64,000 nt of DNA from NCBI RefSeq assembly GCF_018642165.1, contig NZ_JAHHZM010000003.1:62001-126000 (forward strand), read 5' to 3'. The number at the start of each line of letters is the position of its first letter. Position 1 is the stretch's first letter. The notes under the pieces are model-generated. The model ran no database searches and was not told the origin of the DNA. It worked only from the letters and a program-made list of their open reading frames with translations. Source of the stretch: Echinicola shivajiensis. GTDB taxonomy: Bacteria > Bacteroidota > Bacteroidia > Cytophagales > Cyclobacteriaceae. This document shows, piece after piece, positions 54,604 through 63,452 of this stretch. Position numbers and translations under genes: made by a program.

Positions 54604-56559
54604 CTAGAAACCTGGATTTTGTTTACAATTAGGATTCTTGTTTATCTCCGAATTTGGAATGGGCTGATAGTAGTATCTTGTATCGTAGGTATAGATATAC
54701 TGACGGCCTGCCCTAGGTTCCTGGAATTTCACTGAAAGGAAATATTTTTGGGCATCAGTAGAATAAAACGGATTAAGGATTTTATAACGTCTATTGTTTT
54801 GCTCTTCATAAAGCGTTCGCCAACGTTTCAAGTCCCAATAGGTTTTGTTTTCAAAAGCAAGCTCCTTACGGCGTTCTATGCGGATGATGTCGATATTGTC
54901 CAATTCGGATTCACTGCCAAGCAATTCGGCACCAGCGCGAAGTCTGATATCATTGATGTTATTATAGGCTACTGTGAGATAATTATCTCCTGAATCACCT
55001 CCAAGCATCAGCTCATATGCTGCTTCAGCTTGATTCAGCAGTACTTCTGCAAAACGGATTTCTATCCAACTCTGGGCAGAATTAAAATCATTGGTTACAC
55101 CAGTTTCCCTCATGTATTTGCGGACGTACATTCCTCCTACATTGCCAAAGTCCCAATTTGACACAGGCCCATTAGCTCCCGCTGCACGCATAGCACTTCC
55201 GTTTGGGTCTCCTGGATTTAGGTCGATCATCGGGTTGGCACCCAAGCCCGGGGCTAAATACAGATTAGGGTCAGTTAGTTGATTACAGTTGCCTACATCG
55301 CCTTCATTGTCAAGTGGAAGGATTCCTTGGCTGGCATCTCCAGTCCAGATCCCTCTTCTTATTTCGATCACTTGATTTCTGTAAGTATCCATGGGAAAGA
55401 TGACTGTTCCTCTCAGTCTCGGTTCAGCATTGGCAAATGCATCCATCGGAGAATCATAAAGCTTATAATGTCCATTGTCATCAATGTTTTTGAAATTCCC
55501 ATCCTCATCTTTGGCTATTCCATCAAACATTTCCACGAAATCCATGGTAGGGTTCACTTCAGAATCATTACCACCAGATTTTGTTTGATTAGGTTGGGTG
55601 GAATGATCGTAGTCATGTTTGCTGTTTAGCTCATCGAAATATTTTACAAAAATATTTTCAGAGGTTTCATTTAAGAATAGGTACTTGAAGTTTTGATATT
55701 GCGCTTCTGCATTGCCCTCTTGCCACTGGCCCATATACAGTGCATATTTCTGGGAGTCCACTACCAGTTTTGCTGCCTCATAGGAAGCCTTGAAATACTC
55801 ATTGGCTCTATTGGCAGGAATACCACAAATCCTTACTGAAGCTCCTTCTTGATCCTGGGTCTCGTTTACCGAATTGTATTTGGCAATACTACCGGCATGG
55901 AGCATGGCGCGGGACTTAAATGCTGCTGCGACATACCTATTTACACGGCCTTTAGCCGGGGAATTTTCAGGTAAATGTTCGATGGCATAATCCAGATCTG
56001 CGGCAATAAAATCCCAAATAGCTTCTTCTGAAGCTCTGTATAAATGCGTTCCTTCCATACTGACCGAAGCAGGGTAGTCGATAATAGCATCGATTAAAGG
56101 AACTCCTCCATATCGTTTCACCAAAGCAAAATAAGTATAAGCCCTCGCAAAATGTGCTTCTCCTAAATAGGTGTCCACATCTGAAGTACTCAAAGAAGAA
56201 GCGTATTCAGGAAGCTTTTCAATGAGCATATTGATATCACGGATTTGGGAATAGGCCTCATCCCAATAAGAAAATCCCTCACTTTCGGCTCCAGGAGTAT
56301 CCCGGCCAATGGCTTCACCCGTCAAGCAGCTGAACTGTTTGTATTGGGTGCCATTAAAGTTGAAGCCCGAGGCATAATAATATTTAAAATCTTCGATAGG
56401 CAGTCTGCTGTATATTCGGGCCACATTGGTCATGATGCCTTCATTGCTGCCATATATATCATTTTCATTCAAGAGGTTTATAGGGGGAATATCCAAATCA
56501 GTACAGGCTGTAAGTAGAACACCCAATCCTATTGACATTAATGTTTTTTTAAGTTTCAT
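54604..56559 (-). CDS. SusD/RagB-type surface glycan-binding lipoprotein, locus 4
   Basis: This 651-residue protein has a lipoprotein signal (MSIGLGVLLTACTDLDIPPI), the SusD helices YLGEAHFARAYTYFALVKRY and GGVPLID, and the C-terminal domain with IRFAEVLLNQAEAAYELMLG, NNINDIRLRAGAELLG, IRIERRKELAFENKTYWDL and YQPIPNSEINKNPN near the end. It is longer than usual because of a 120-residue insertion around 300-430 rich in Asp, Asn and Gly. It starts 11 bases after its SusC, so the two are made together. Confidence 0.95.
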   Translation of the reverse strand: MKLKKTLMSIGLGVLLTACTDLDIPPINLLNENDIYGSNEGIMTNVARIYSRLPIEDFKYYYASGFNFNGTQYKQFSCLTGEAIGRDTPGAESEGFSYWDEAYSQIRDINMLIEKLPEYASSLSTSDVDTYLGEAHFARAYTYFALVKRYGGVPLIDAIIDYPASVSMEGTHLYRASEEAIWDFIAADLDYAIEHLPENSPAKGRVNRYVAAAFKSRAMLHAGSIAKYNSVNETQDQEGASVRICGIPANRANEYFKASYEAAKLVVDSQKYALYMGQWQEGNAEAQYQNFKYLFLNETSENIFVKYFDELNSKHDYDHSTQPNQTKSGGNDSEVNPTMDFVEMFDGIAKDEDGNFKNIDDNGHYKLYDSPMDAFANAEPRLRGTVIFPMDTYRNQVIEIRRGIWTGDASQGILPLDNEGDVGNCNQLTDPNLYLAPGLGANPMIDLNPGDPNGSAMRAAGANGPVSNWDFGNVGGMYVRKYMRETGVTNDFNSAQSWIEIRFAEVLLNQAEAAYELMLGGDSGDNYLTVAYNNINDIRLRAGAELLGSESELDNIDIIRIERRKELAFENKTYWDLKRWRTLYEEQNNRRYKILNPFYSTDAQKYFLSVKFQEPRAGRQYIYTYDTRYYYQPIPNSEINKNPNCKQNPGF

Positions 56560-56570
56560 ATTTTGTCAAG

Positions 56571-59500
56571 TTAAAATTTCACGTTTATACCAATTGTATA
56601 AGTCTTATTGATAGGATAGTTGTATCCAAGGTTAGTAAGACCAGATCCACTCGTGTTGCTGGTATAAAACTCAGGGTCAGCGTATTTCAGCTTGCTAAAT
56701 GTCAGTAGGTTATATGCGTTTCCGTATACTCTTATGTTTTTCAATTTGATGAAATCAAGCACATTGGAAGGCAAGGAATATCCGATTTCCAAACTTTTTA
56801 ACCTTACATAGGCTGCATTTTGTATGTTGAAATCTGAAGAGGCATTTGGCAGCGATCCTGTATAGCCATAATTACCACCTGTCCATTCTGTACTGGGATC
56901 ATATGGATTTGCAGTGGGATCAGTAGGGTGCCATCTGTTCATAAAGTCACTGATGGCGTTTGAGTTGGACCATAAAGGTTCATACAAGAATTCTCTCGCC
57001 AACACATACTTTTTGCCAGCACCTTGCCATAGCATGGACATATCAAATCCTTTCCATTGAGCACTTAGGTTAAGACCAAAGTTGACCAATGGGACTTGAC
57101 CGCTGTAAGCCAATGGATGGACATCCAAGTCATTGATCCAGCCGTCTTCGTTCCAATCTTGGTATTCATAGTCTCCCAAAACAGAACCTCTGCCGACATA
57201 AACTGGATTGTAATAAACTTCATCCCAGCTGGTCATACGGCCATTGCCTGCATAGCCCCACCAAATATTGTTATAGCGATCATTGACACCGTTTCTCCAG
57301 TTCAGGAAGGAATTGCCCAGTTCGGCCATTTCATAATACTGGGTTTTGGTTCTGGTGTAGGAAACATTACCACGTATTTGATAATTGAAATCACCTATTT
57401 TATTCAGATGACTCAGTTCAATTTCAAATCCACGGTTTTGGTCACTGTTGAGGTTTTCTTGAGGAAGAGAGGCTCCGACGATTCCCGGTAAGCTACCTAC
57501 CCTTGTCGCCAGCAAACCAGAACGGTCCCTATTGAAATATTCTACTGTTACACCTAATCTTCCACTCCATAAAGAAGCATCCATTCCGATGTTCAATGTT
57601 TTGGCCTCATACCAGGTTATAGCAGTATTGGCAAGGCCTGTATTGCTGGAAGAGGAAACAAATTGATCTCCGAAAATATACCCCCCAGGAAGGCCTCTGC
57701 TGCTGCCTGAAGCAGGATACTGATATCCACTCACAAATTGGTAGGCTAGGGAACTATCATCCCCAGTAATACCATAAGATCCTCTGAATTTTAGGTCTTC
57801 AATCACACGTAAAGGTGAATTCATCCAAAAGCCTTCTTCAGAAATTCTCCAACCTGCAGAGAAAGAAGGGAAAAAGCCCCATCGACTATCTTTTGGGAAT
57901 TTGGATGAGCCTTCATATCTGTATGAAAATTCTGCCATGTACTTGCTCTTAAATCCATAGGTGAAACGTCCCACAGATGCGCGGTTAGCATAATCGTAGA
58001 GCGCACCACTTGATGTGCTTTGTCTGATTTCCTGATTATCGGTGATACCGGCAAATATTTGGGGCAAAGGAAGAACAAGGTACCTGTACCCGTAAAAGTT
58101 GTCTCCTTGGAAATGGGAATTCTCTAACAGATTAAGAGCAGAAATAGCGTGGTGACCAAACTTTCTTTCATAAGCTACTCTCAACTGCCATAAAGTGGAA
58201 TTTTTGCCATAGAAATAGCGGGAAATTTTGGAGTTCCCACTGGTTTGGTTATTGGCTTTGTATTCATTACCATTGGGTAAGTACAGGGTGAAACTCTTGG
58301 AGTATTCCTTGTTATCGTTTTGTGTATAATCATAACTGAACATGGATTTTAGCGATAAACCCTCTACAAACGGAACCTGATAGGTCAGGCTCATATTGGA
58401 CTGGAACCATTTGCTTTTATAGCTGTTTTCGCCTACCAAGTCCTTGTCCATCATGGCAACTGGATTTAATATCACATTCCAATCCATCATGGCATATTTT
58501 CCCGCTTCTTCATCATAGTATACATTATCCATTGGACGGTGTAGCCACATGGCCCTTACGATGTCATTAGAACTAAATGGAGAAGTTTCCCTTTCATCTA
58601 TTAATCCAGACAGGTTCATGTCTAACTGGATATTGTCAGTGATTTTTGCAGATATATTGTTCCTGATGGTGTATTTTTCATAGTTGATTGCATCAGTTTT
58701 AAGAAAACTGCCTTGCTGTTGATAACCGACACTTGTATAATAAGTAATACCTTCATTTCCGCCTGTTGCACTGATAGTATGTTGGGTAGCAGGAGCGCTA
58801 TTTCTCATCACCATGTCCTTCCAGTCCGTGGAAGGCATACTGCCATTTCTATAAGATTCAATTTCCTCTTCAGAATATCTAGGAACCACTCCGCTGTTAT
58901 CAACATTGTGTTTGTCTCTTTCATTATAGAGTGTCATCCAATCTGCAGCACTTACCAAATCAGGATAATTGGAGGGGCTCTGCCAAGTCATATTACCAGA
59001 ATAACTCAAGTTTGGCTTGCCTGTTTTTGAGCCCTTTTTGGTGGTGATGATGATTACACCATTGGCTGCTCTCGAACCGTAAACAGCTCCAGAAGCGTCT
59101 TTAACTACAGAAATGCTTTCGATATCCTCTGGATCAAGGCGTGCCATATTGTTTCTCGGTACACCGTCTATTACTACTAGAGGAGCACCAAAGCCCCTAA
59201 TATCCATAGAACTATTAAATGTACCGGGTTCACTGGAATTTTGGAGGATGCGGAGGCCGGCGACCTTACCGGTCAGCATGTTTTGTAAGTTCTCGTTTTT
59301 GGTCGTTACGATTTCATCGCTTTTGATTGATGCAACGGCTCCTGTTACATCAGCTTTTTTCTGGATACCATATCCTACCACCACGACTTCATCTAACTGG
59401 TCGGTAGCTAGTTTTAAATTGATATTGATGGAGGTATTGTTACCGACTACAAATTCTTGGTTTTCATAGCCGATATAAGAAAATACAAGGATACTTTCTT

Positions 59501-59792
59501 TGTTTTCTACAGATATGGCATAATTTCCTTCCACATCTGTAATGGCGACATTGTTGGTTCCTTTTTCTATTACTGTAGCTCCGGGAAGACCTGCGCCTGT
59601 CTCATCGATGACAGTACCTGTAATATTGATTTCAAATGGTTTGGCGGAAATGGAATTGCTGTCCTTGTTCGAAGAAGTTTTTGAAGTCTTGTCATTGGCC
59701 ATCAATGTGGATGATACCATTAGAAATAGCATTATGCCACAGAAGCCACGAATCACTCCCCGCCATTGATAGGGTAATGGTTTACATTTCAT
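56571..59792 (-). CDS. SusC/RagA-type TonB-dependent receptor without STN domain, locus 4
   Basis: This 1073-residue importer has a longish N-terminus with a hydrophobic segment at about 14-32, then a Ser/Lys/Asn-rich linker (about 33-50). It continues with a CarboxypepD_reg-like domain (ITGTVIDETGAGLPGATVIE ... AITDVEGNYAISV), the plug from LDEVVVVGYGIQKKADVTGA, and a barrel ending YTIGINVKF. There is no STN domain and no sigma/FecR pair nearby. The plug motif reads SISVVKDASGAVYGSRAANG, one residue shorter than in the other three SusC proteins. It heads the operon SusC-SusD-DUF3823-GH92-GH92-sulfatase, and its upstream region holds an 18-base palindrome that could bind a regulator. Confidence 0.95.
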   Translation of the reverse strand: MKCKPLPYQWRGVIRGFCGIMLFLMVSSTLMANDKTSKTSSNKDSNSISAKPFEINITGTVIDETGAGLPGATVIEKGTNNVAITDVEGNYAISVENKESILVFSYIGYENQEFVVGNNTSININLKLATDQLDEVVVVGYGIQKKADVTGAVASIKSDEIVTTKNENLQNMLTGKVAGLRILQNSSEPGTFNSSMDIRGFGAPLVVIDGVPRNNMARLDPEDIESISVVKDASGAVYGSRAANGVIIITTKKGSKTGKPNLSYSGNMTWQSPSNYPDLVSAADWMTLYNERDKHNVDNSGVVPRYSEEEIESYRNGSMPSTDWKDMVMRNSAPATQHTISATGGNEGITYYTSVGYQQQGSFLKTDAINYEKYTIRNNISAKITDNIQLDMNLSGLIDERETSPFSSNDIVRAMWLHRPMDNVYYDEEAGKYAMMDWNVILNPVAMMDKDLVGENSYKSKWFQSNMSLTYQVPFVEGLSLKSMFSYDYTQNDNKEYSKSFTLYLPNGNEYKANNQTSGNSKISRYFYGKNSTLWQLRVAYERKFGHHAISALNLLENSHFQGDNFYGYRYLVLPLPQIFAGITDNQEIRQSTSSGALYDYANRASVGRFTYGFKSKYMAEFSYRYEGSSKFPKDSRWGFFPSFSAGWRISEEGFWMNSPLRVIEDLKFRGSYGITGDDSSLAYQFVSGYQYPASGSSRGLPGGYIFGDQFVSSSSNTGLANTAITWYEAKTLNIGMDASLWSGRLGVTVEYFNRDRSGLLATRVGSLPGIVGASLPQENLNSDQNRGFEIELSHLNKIGDFNYQIRGNVSYTRTKTQYYEMAELGNSFLNWRNGVNDRYNNIWWGYAGNGRMTSWDEVYYNPVYVGRGSVLGDYEYQDWNEDGWINDLDVHPLAYSGQVPLVNFGLNLSAQWKGFDMSMLWQGAGKKYVLAREFLYEPLWSNSNAISDFMNRWHPTDPTANPYDPSTEWTGGNYGYTGSLPNASSDFNIQNAAYVRLKSLEIGYSLPSNVLDFIKLKNIRVYGNAYNLLTFSKLKYADPEFYTSNTSGSGLTNLGYNYPINKTYTIGINVKF

Positions 59793-60429
59793 ATATGTAT
59801 ATGCTTGGGTATTGTAAATAATTGACTGATAGTTATTATGTCTTTTGGACTATATGTCCCCTTGCGGTAGACCTCTTGGTCATGAGCTGTTTGGCTTTTT
59901 CATATCAATGATTTTTAAAGTATAGGAAATATGGAATCTTAAATGTGGCTACAGTTCCTTTATATTTAAGGTGTTATAGCTGCTTTGCAGAGATTGCGAT
60001 ATTTAGATTTTATTAATGTTCATATGTATATACATATGTGAAGGTACAAAAAAATACATTTGTTCAAAGTTTTTTTTGTTTTTATTTTTTCTAAGACCTT
60101 AGAAACTCATGAATCGTGAATGTGGGAAGAGACTGTTTTTTGGATTTTCTTGAAAACCTACTCAGGATTAGCTTTCAAAATATAGTCTCCAAAAAAAAAG
60201 AAAGTCACCAAATACGTTGATTCAATGAGTTATTAGAAAAAAAATGAGACATTAGAATTTGATTAGAATCAATTTTGAATGAAACTTTTTTTAGCTCATT
60301 GGCATATATTTACTATCCCATAAGAACAAAAAACGTCCAATTTCCTAATTGGAGGCCAAACCCAATAACCTTGTTTTTAGTTGTAGGAATAAATAAACCT
60401 CAAGGTTTAATCATTACTCGATCAATAAA
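59793..60429. other. Divergent promoter region between locus 4 and the export operon
   Basis: This 637-base AT-rich spacer serves two outward-facing operons. It contains no supported gene. Its main feature is the palindrome at 60021-60038, listed separately. A related partly symmetric string, CATATATGTATATG, overlaps the SusC start at 59790-59803. Confidence 0.5.
60021..60038. promoter_or_regulatory. Perfect 18-base palindrome, candidate operator
   Basis: CATATGTATATACATATG is identical to its reverse complement. It lies 229 bases upstream of the locus 4 SusC and 392 bases upstream of the ABC gene. Dyads of this size are typical sites for dimeric GntR- or LacI-type repressors, but the alternating AT-rich composition raises the chance level. 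Confidence 0.4.
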
Positions 60430-62061
60430 ATGACAAAACTTAGACCCATTGAACGGCTTTGGAGGCTGTTGAAAATATATAAACCAGAAATTAGACAAAT
60501 ATACATTTATGCCCTTTTTATAGGTATAGTGAACCTGTCTCTTCCTTTAGGGATCCAGGCTATTATCAATTATCTACAAACTGGAGAATTGTCTTTCTCT
60601 TGGGTTATTCTGGTCACAGTGGTTTTGGTCGGCATTACAGTAGCAGGTCTGCTACAGGTTCTTCAGTTGAGAATTGTTGAAAATATTCAGCAGGATATAT
60701 TTGCGCGTTCCGCTTTTGAATTTGCCTATAGGTTGCCCCAGATTAAGCCAAAGGAGTTGGATAACCAGCATGCCCCTGAATTGGCCAATAGATTTTTTGA
60801 CACAATGACCATTCAGAAAGGCCTACCAAAAATGTTGATAGATATATCTGTATCTGCCTTTCAGATATTATTTGGTATGATATTGCTTTCTATTTACAGT
60901 CTTTACTTTATTTTATTAGGCCTTAGTTTGGGAGGTGCCCTTTTTATTTTGGTGAAGGTGACGGGTAAAATTGGTTTAGAAACCAGCATTAAGGAAAGTA
61001 AGTACAAATACAATCTTGCTTTTTGGCTTGGAGAAATCGGCAGGGTAAGGCGTACCTTTCACCTTTCCCAAAACCCATCGTTTCACCTGACAAAAAGTGA
61101 TGATATCACCGTGGATTATATCAATTCTAGGGAGTCACATTTTAGGGTGTTATTGGATCAATTCAAGGCGATTGTTGGTTTTAAGGTCTTTATTGCTGCT
61201 GGTATATTGGTAGTGGGAGGTGTGCTTGTTTTCAATAACCAAATGAATATCGGCCAGTTTGTAGCTGCAGAGATTGTTATTATCCTGGTCATGAACTCCG
61301 TGGAGAAGCTACTTAGTGTTTGGGATAATGTGTATGATGTGCTCACAGCATTCGAAAAGATAGGTTTTGTTACGGATATGAGCCTTCAGAATGAATCAGG
61401 AAACGAAAAGATCAAAAAGGATACAGCTTGTTCTATTGTCCTAAAAAATGTTTCTTTTAAGTACCCTAATGACAATTCTCCTGTAATCAGAAAATTAAGC
61501 TTTGAAATACCAGGTGGATCCCGCACGGTCCTTACAGGGAAGACAGGCTCAGGTAAATCCACTTTATTGCAGATTTTGGCAGGCATCCAACATATCGATG
61601 CTGGAGAAATTTTGATTAACGATATCGCTTATGATAAGTTGGACAAGAAGAGTTTCCACCAAAATCTGGGAGTAGTACTGGCTTCAAACCAAATCTTTGA
61701 GGGGAGTTTTAGAGAAAATATCCTTGTGGGAAGAAATATATCTGATGAGATCTTGCTTGGGCTTTTAGAGGGAGTAGGACTAAGCTCCTACTTGAAAGAA
61801 TTGCCCAAAGGCCTAGATACTATTTTGGATAGTGGAGGGCGAAGAACACCTCGCTGTATTATCCAAAAAATCCATCTCGCCAGGGCGATTTGCCATAACC
61901 CAGGCTTGGTTTTGATGGAGGACCCATTGGTCAATATCCCAAAAAATGAACGTCATGAACTGATCAAATTCCTTACAGATAAGCGGCAGAATTGGACTTT
62001 GGTCGTCATCTCCGACGAAGAGGATTGGATAGAAAACAGTACCCAAACTATTAAGTTGTAA
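60430..62061 (+). CDS. ABC exporter subunit with a degenerate ATPase domain
   Basis: This 543-residue protein has a membrane domain (about 1-320, hydrophobic helices near 25-45, 55-80, 140-180 and 250-285) fused to a nucleotide-binding domain, as in type I secretion exporters. It has no N-terminal C39 peptidase. Walker A is intact (TGKTGSGKST, Lys376). The other motifs are not. The Q-loop Gln is replaced (VVLASNQIF). The LSGGQ signature position reads TPRCI (473-477), with SGGRR just upstream. Walker B ends LVLMED (Glu497-Asp498 where Asp-Glu is expected). The D-loop is absent, and the H-loop His is Asp529 (VISDEED). It is in one operon with HlyD-like and TolC-like genes. It may bind ATP without normal hydrolysis, or need a partner subunit. 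Confidence 0.88.
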   Translation: MTKLRPIERLWRLLKIYKPEIRQIYIYALFIGIVNLSLPLGIQAIINYLQTGELSFSWVILVTVVLVGITVAGLLQVLQLRIVENIQQDIFARSAFEFAYRLPQIKPKELDNQHAPELANRFFDTMTIQKGLPKMLIDISVSAFQILFGMILLSIYSLYFILLGLSLGGALFILVKVTGKIGLETSIKESKYKYNLAFWLGEIGRVRRTFHLSQNPSFHLTKSDDITVDYINSRESHFRVLLDQFKAIVGFKVFIAAGILVVGGVLVFNNQMNIGQFVAAEIVIILVMNSVEKLLSVWDNVYDVLTAFEKIGFVTDMSLQNESGNEKIKKDTACSIVLKNVSFKYPNDNSPVIRKLSFEIPGGSRTVLTGKTGSGKSTLLQILAGIQHIDAGEILINDIAYDKLDKKSFHQNLGVVLASNQIFEGSFRENILVGRNISDEILLGLLEGVGLSSYLKELPKGLDTILDSGGRRTPRCIIQKIHLARAICHNPGLVLMEDPLVNIPKNERHELIKFLTDKRQNWTLVVISDEEDWIENSTQTIKL

Positions 62062-62067
62062 TCAGCT

Positions 62068-63444
62068 ATGTTGAATATATCTGAAAATAGTATTAGTAAA
62101 TACGTCAAGCAAAACGACTTTAGGGCATTTAGGGTGCTAAAGGAATTCAGTTACTTTAAATTTTCTAGGAAAGTGGTTTCTATCATATTAGTGGTGCTGC
62201 TATTTTGCCTCTTTTTGCCATGGACCCAAAATATTCAAACGGACGGATATGTCACCACTTTGTCACCTGAGCAGCGACCGCAGGCGATTCAATCGGTGAT
62301 TTCAGGTAGGCTTGAAAAGTGGTATGTGCGAGAAGGTGATTTTGTGTCCAAAGGAGATACCGTGGTGTTTATTTCTGATGCTAAAAGTGAATATTTCGAC
62401 CCTCAGCTGATTGAAAGGACACAGGAGCAATTGGATGCCAAGATAGAGAGTTCATCCTCTTATGAAGCAAAAATAGCGGCCATTAATACACAGTCTAAAG
62501 CTTTGGAGGAAGCTATGCAATTAAAGCTTCAACAAATGGAAAACAAGATCCTTCAGGCCAATAATAAGGTTCAGATGGACAGTATTGACTTGGTAGCATT
62601 CAGAACCAATCTCCGCATTGCTGAAAACCAATTGGAACGAACCCAAGAACTATATGAAAAGGGGCTAAAATCGCTTACAGATCTTCAGGAAAAGGAAATG
62701 AAGGTACAGGAGGCCAATGCCAAGGTGACTGTTCAAAGAAATAAACTGGTGAACCAGCGGAATGAGCTGATGAACCTTGACCTTGAAATGTCCTCTATTG
62801 AAAGAGAGTACCAAGATAAATTGGCCAAGGCACAATCGGATACCCAGTCTGCTCTGTCCGCTAAATTGGGGACCATAGCAGAGGTATCAAAGCTGCGCAA
62901 TCAATTGAGCAATTACGGTCAAAGGGCGAGTATGTATTATGTCACTGCACCCCAGTCAGGATATATCACCAAGGCAGTAAAAAAGGGGATTGGGGAGCTG
63001 ATCAAAGAAGGTGCAGATATTGTATCCATCATGCCCCAAGAATATGATTTGGCAGTGGAAGTTTATGTCAAGCCTCAAGACTTGCCGCTTATTCAGCAGG
63101 ACAATAGGGTTAGCTTGAGATTTGACGGTTGGCCTGCCATTGTAATTAGCGGTTGGCCAGAAGCCTCGACGGGCGTCTTTAGGGGCAAGGTGGTTGCCAT
63201 TGACCGTTTTATAAGTACAAATGGTTACTACAGGTTGCTGGTTAGCCCTGATCCAGAGGATAGACCATGGCCTGAAAAATTGAGCATGGGCACCGGAGTT
63301 AGGACTTTTTTATTGTTGAACAATGTGCCAATTTGGTATGAGTTGTGGAGACAGCTGAACGGGTTCCCAGCGGATTATTATACAAAGGAAAAAACCAATC
63401 CTAAGCCATTGAAATTGAAGGCACCTTTGAAATCGGTAAAATAA
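62068..63444 (+). CDS. HlyD family membrane-fusion (adaptor) protein
   Basis: The 458-residue periplasmic adaptor has one N-terminal membrane helix at about 35-53 (VVSIILVVLLFCLFLPWTQ). The first half of a lipoyl domain follows (SGRLEKWYVREGDFVSKGDT), then a long coiled coil (about 110-275, heptad-rich, e.g. LRIAENQLERTQELYEKGLK), the second lipoyl half (VTAPQSGYITKAVKKGIGEL) and a beta-barrel domain (VEVYVKPQDLPLIQQDNRVS). The hairpin length suits docking to a TolC-like channel. It begins six bases after the ABC gene and ends eight bases before the TolC-like gene, so the three form one operon and probably one export complex. Confidence 0.92.
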   Translation: MLNISENSISKYVKQNDFRAFRVLKEFSYFKFSRKVVSIILVVLLFCLFLPWTQNIQTDGYVTTLSPEQRPQAIQSVISGRLEKWYVREGDFVSKGDTVVFISDAKSEYFDPQLIERTQEQLDAKIESSSSYEAKIAAINTQSKALEEAMQLKLQQMENKILQANNKVQMDSIDLVAFRTNLRIAENQLERTQELYEKGLKSLTDLQEKEMKVQEANAKVTVQRNKLVNQRNELMNLDLEMSSIEREYQDKLAKAQSDTQSALSAKLGTIAEVSKLRNQLSNYGQRASMYYVTAPQSGYITKAVKKGIGELIKEGADIVSIMPQEYDLAVEVYVKPQDLPLIQQDNRVSLRFDGWPAIVISGWPEASTGVFRGKVVAIDRFISTNGYYRLLVSPDPEDRPWPEKLSMGTGVRTFLLLNNVPIWYELWRQLNGFPADYYTKEKTNPKPLKLKAPLKSVK

Positions 63445-63452
63445 TTTCTTGA

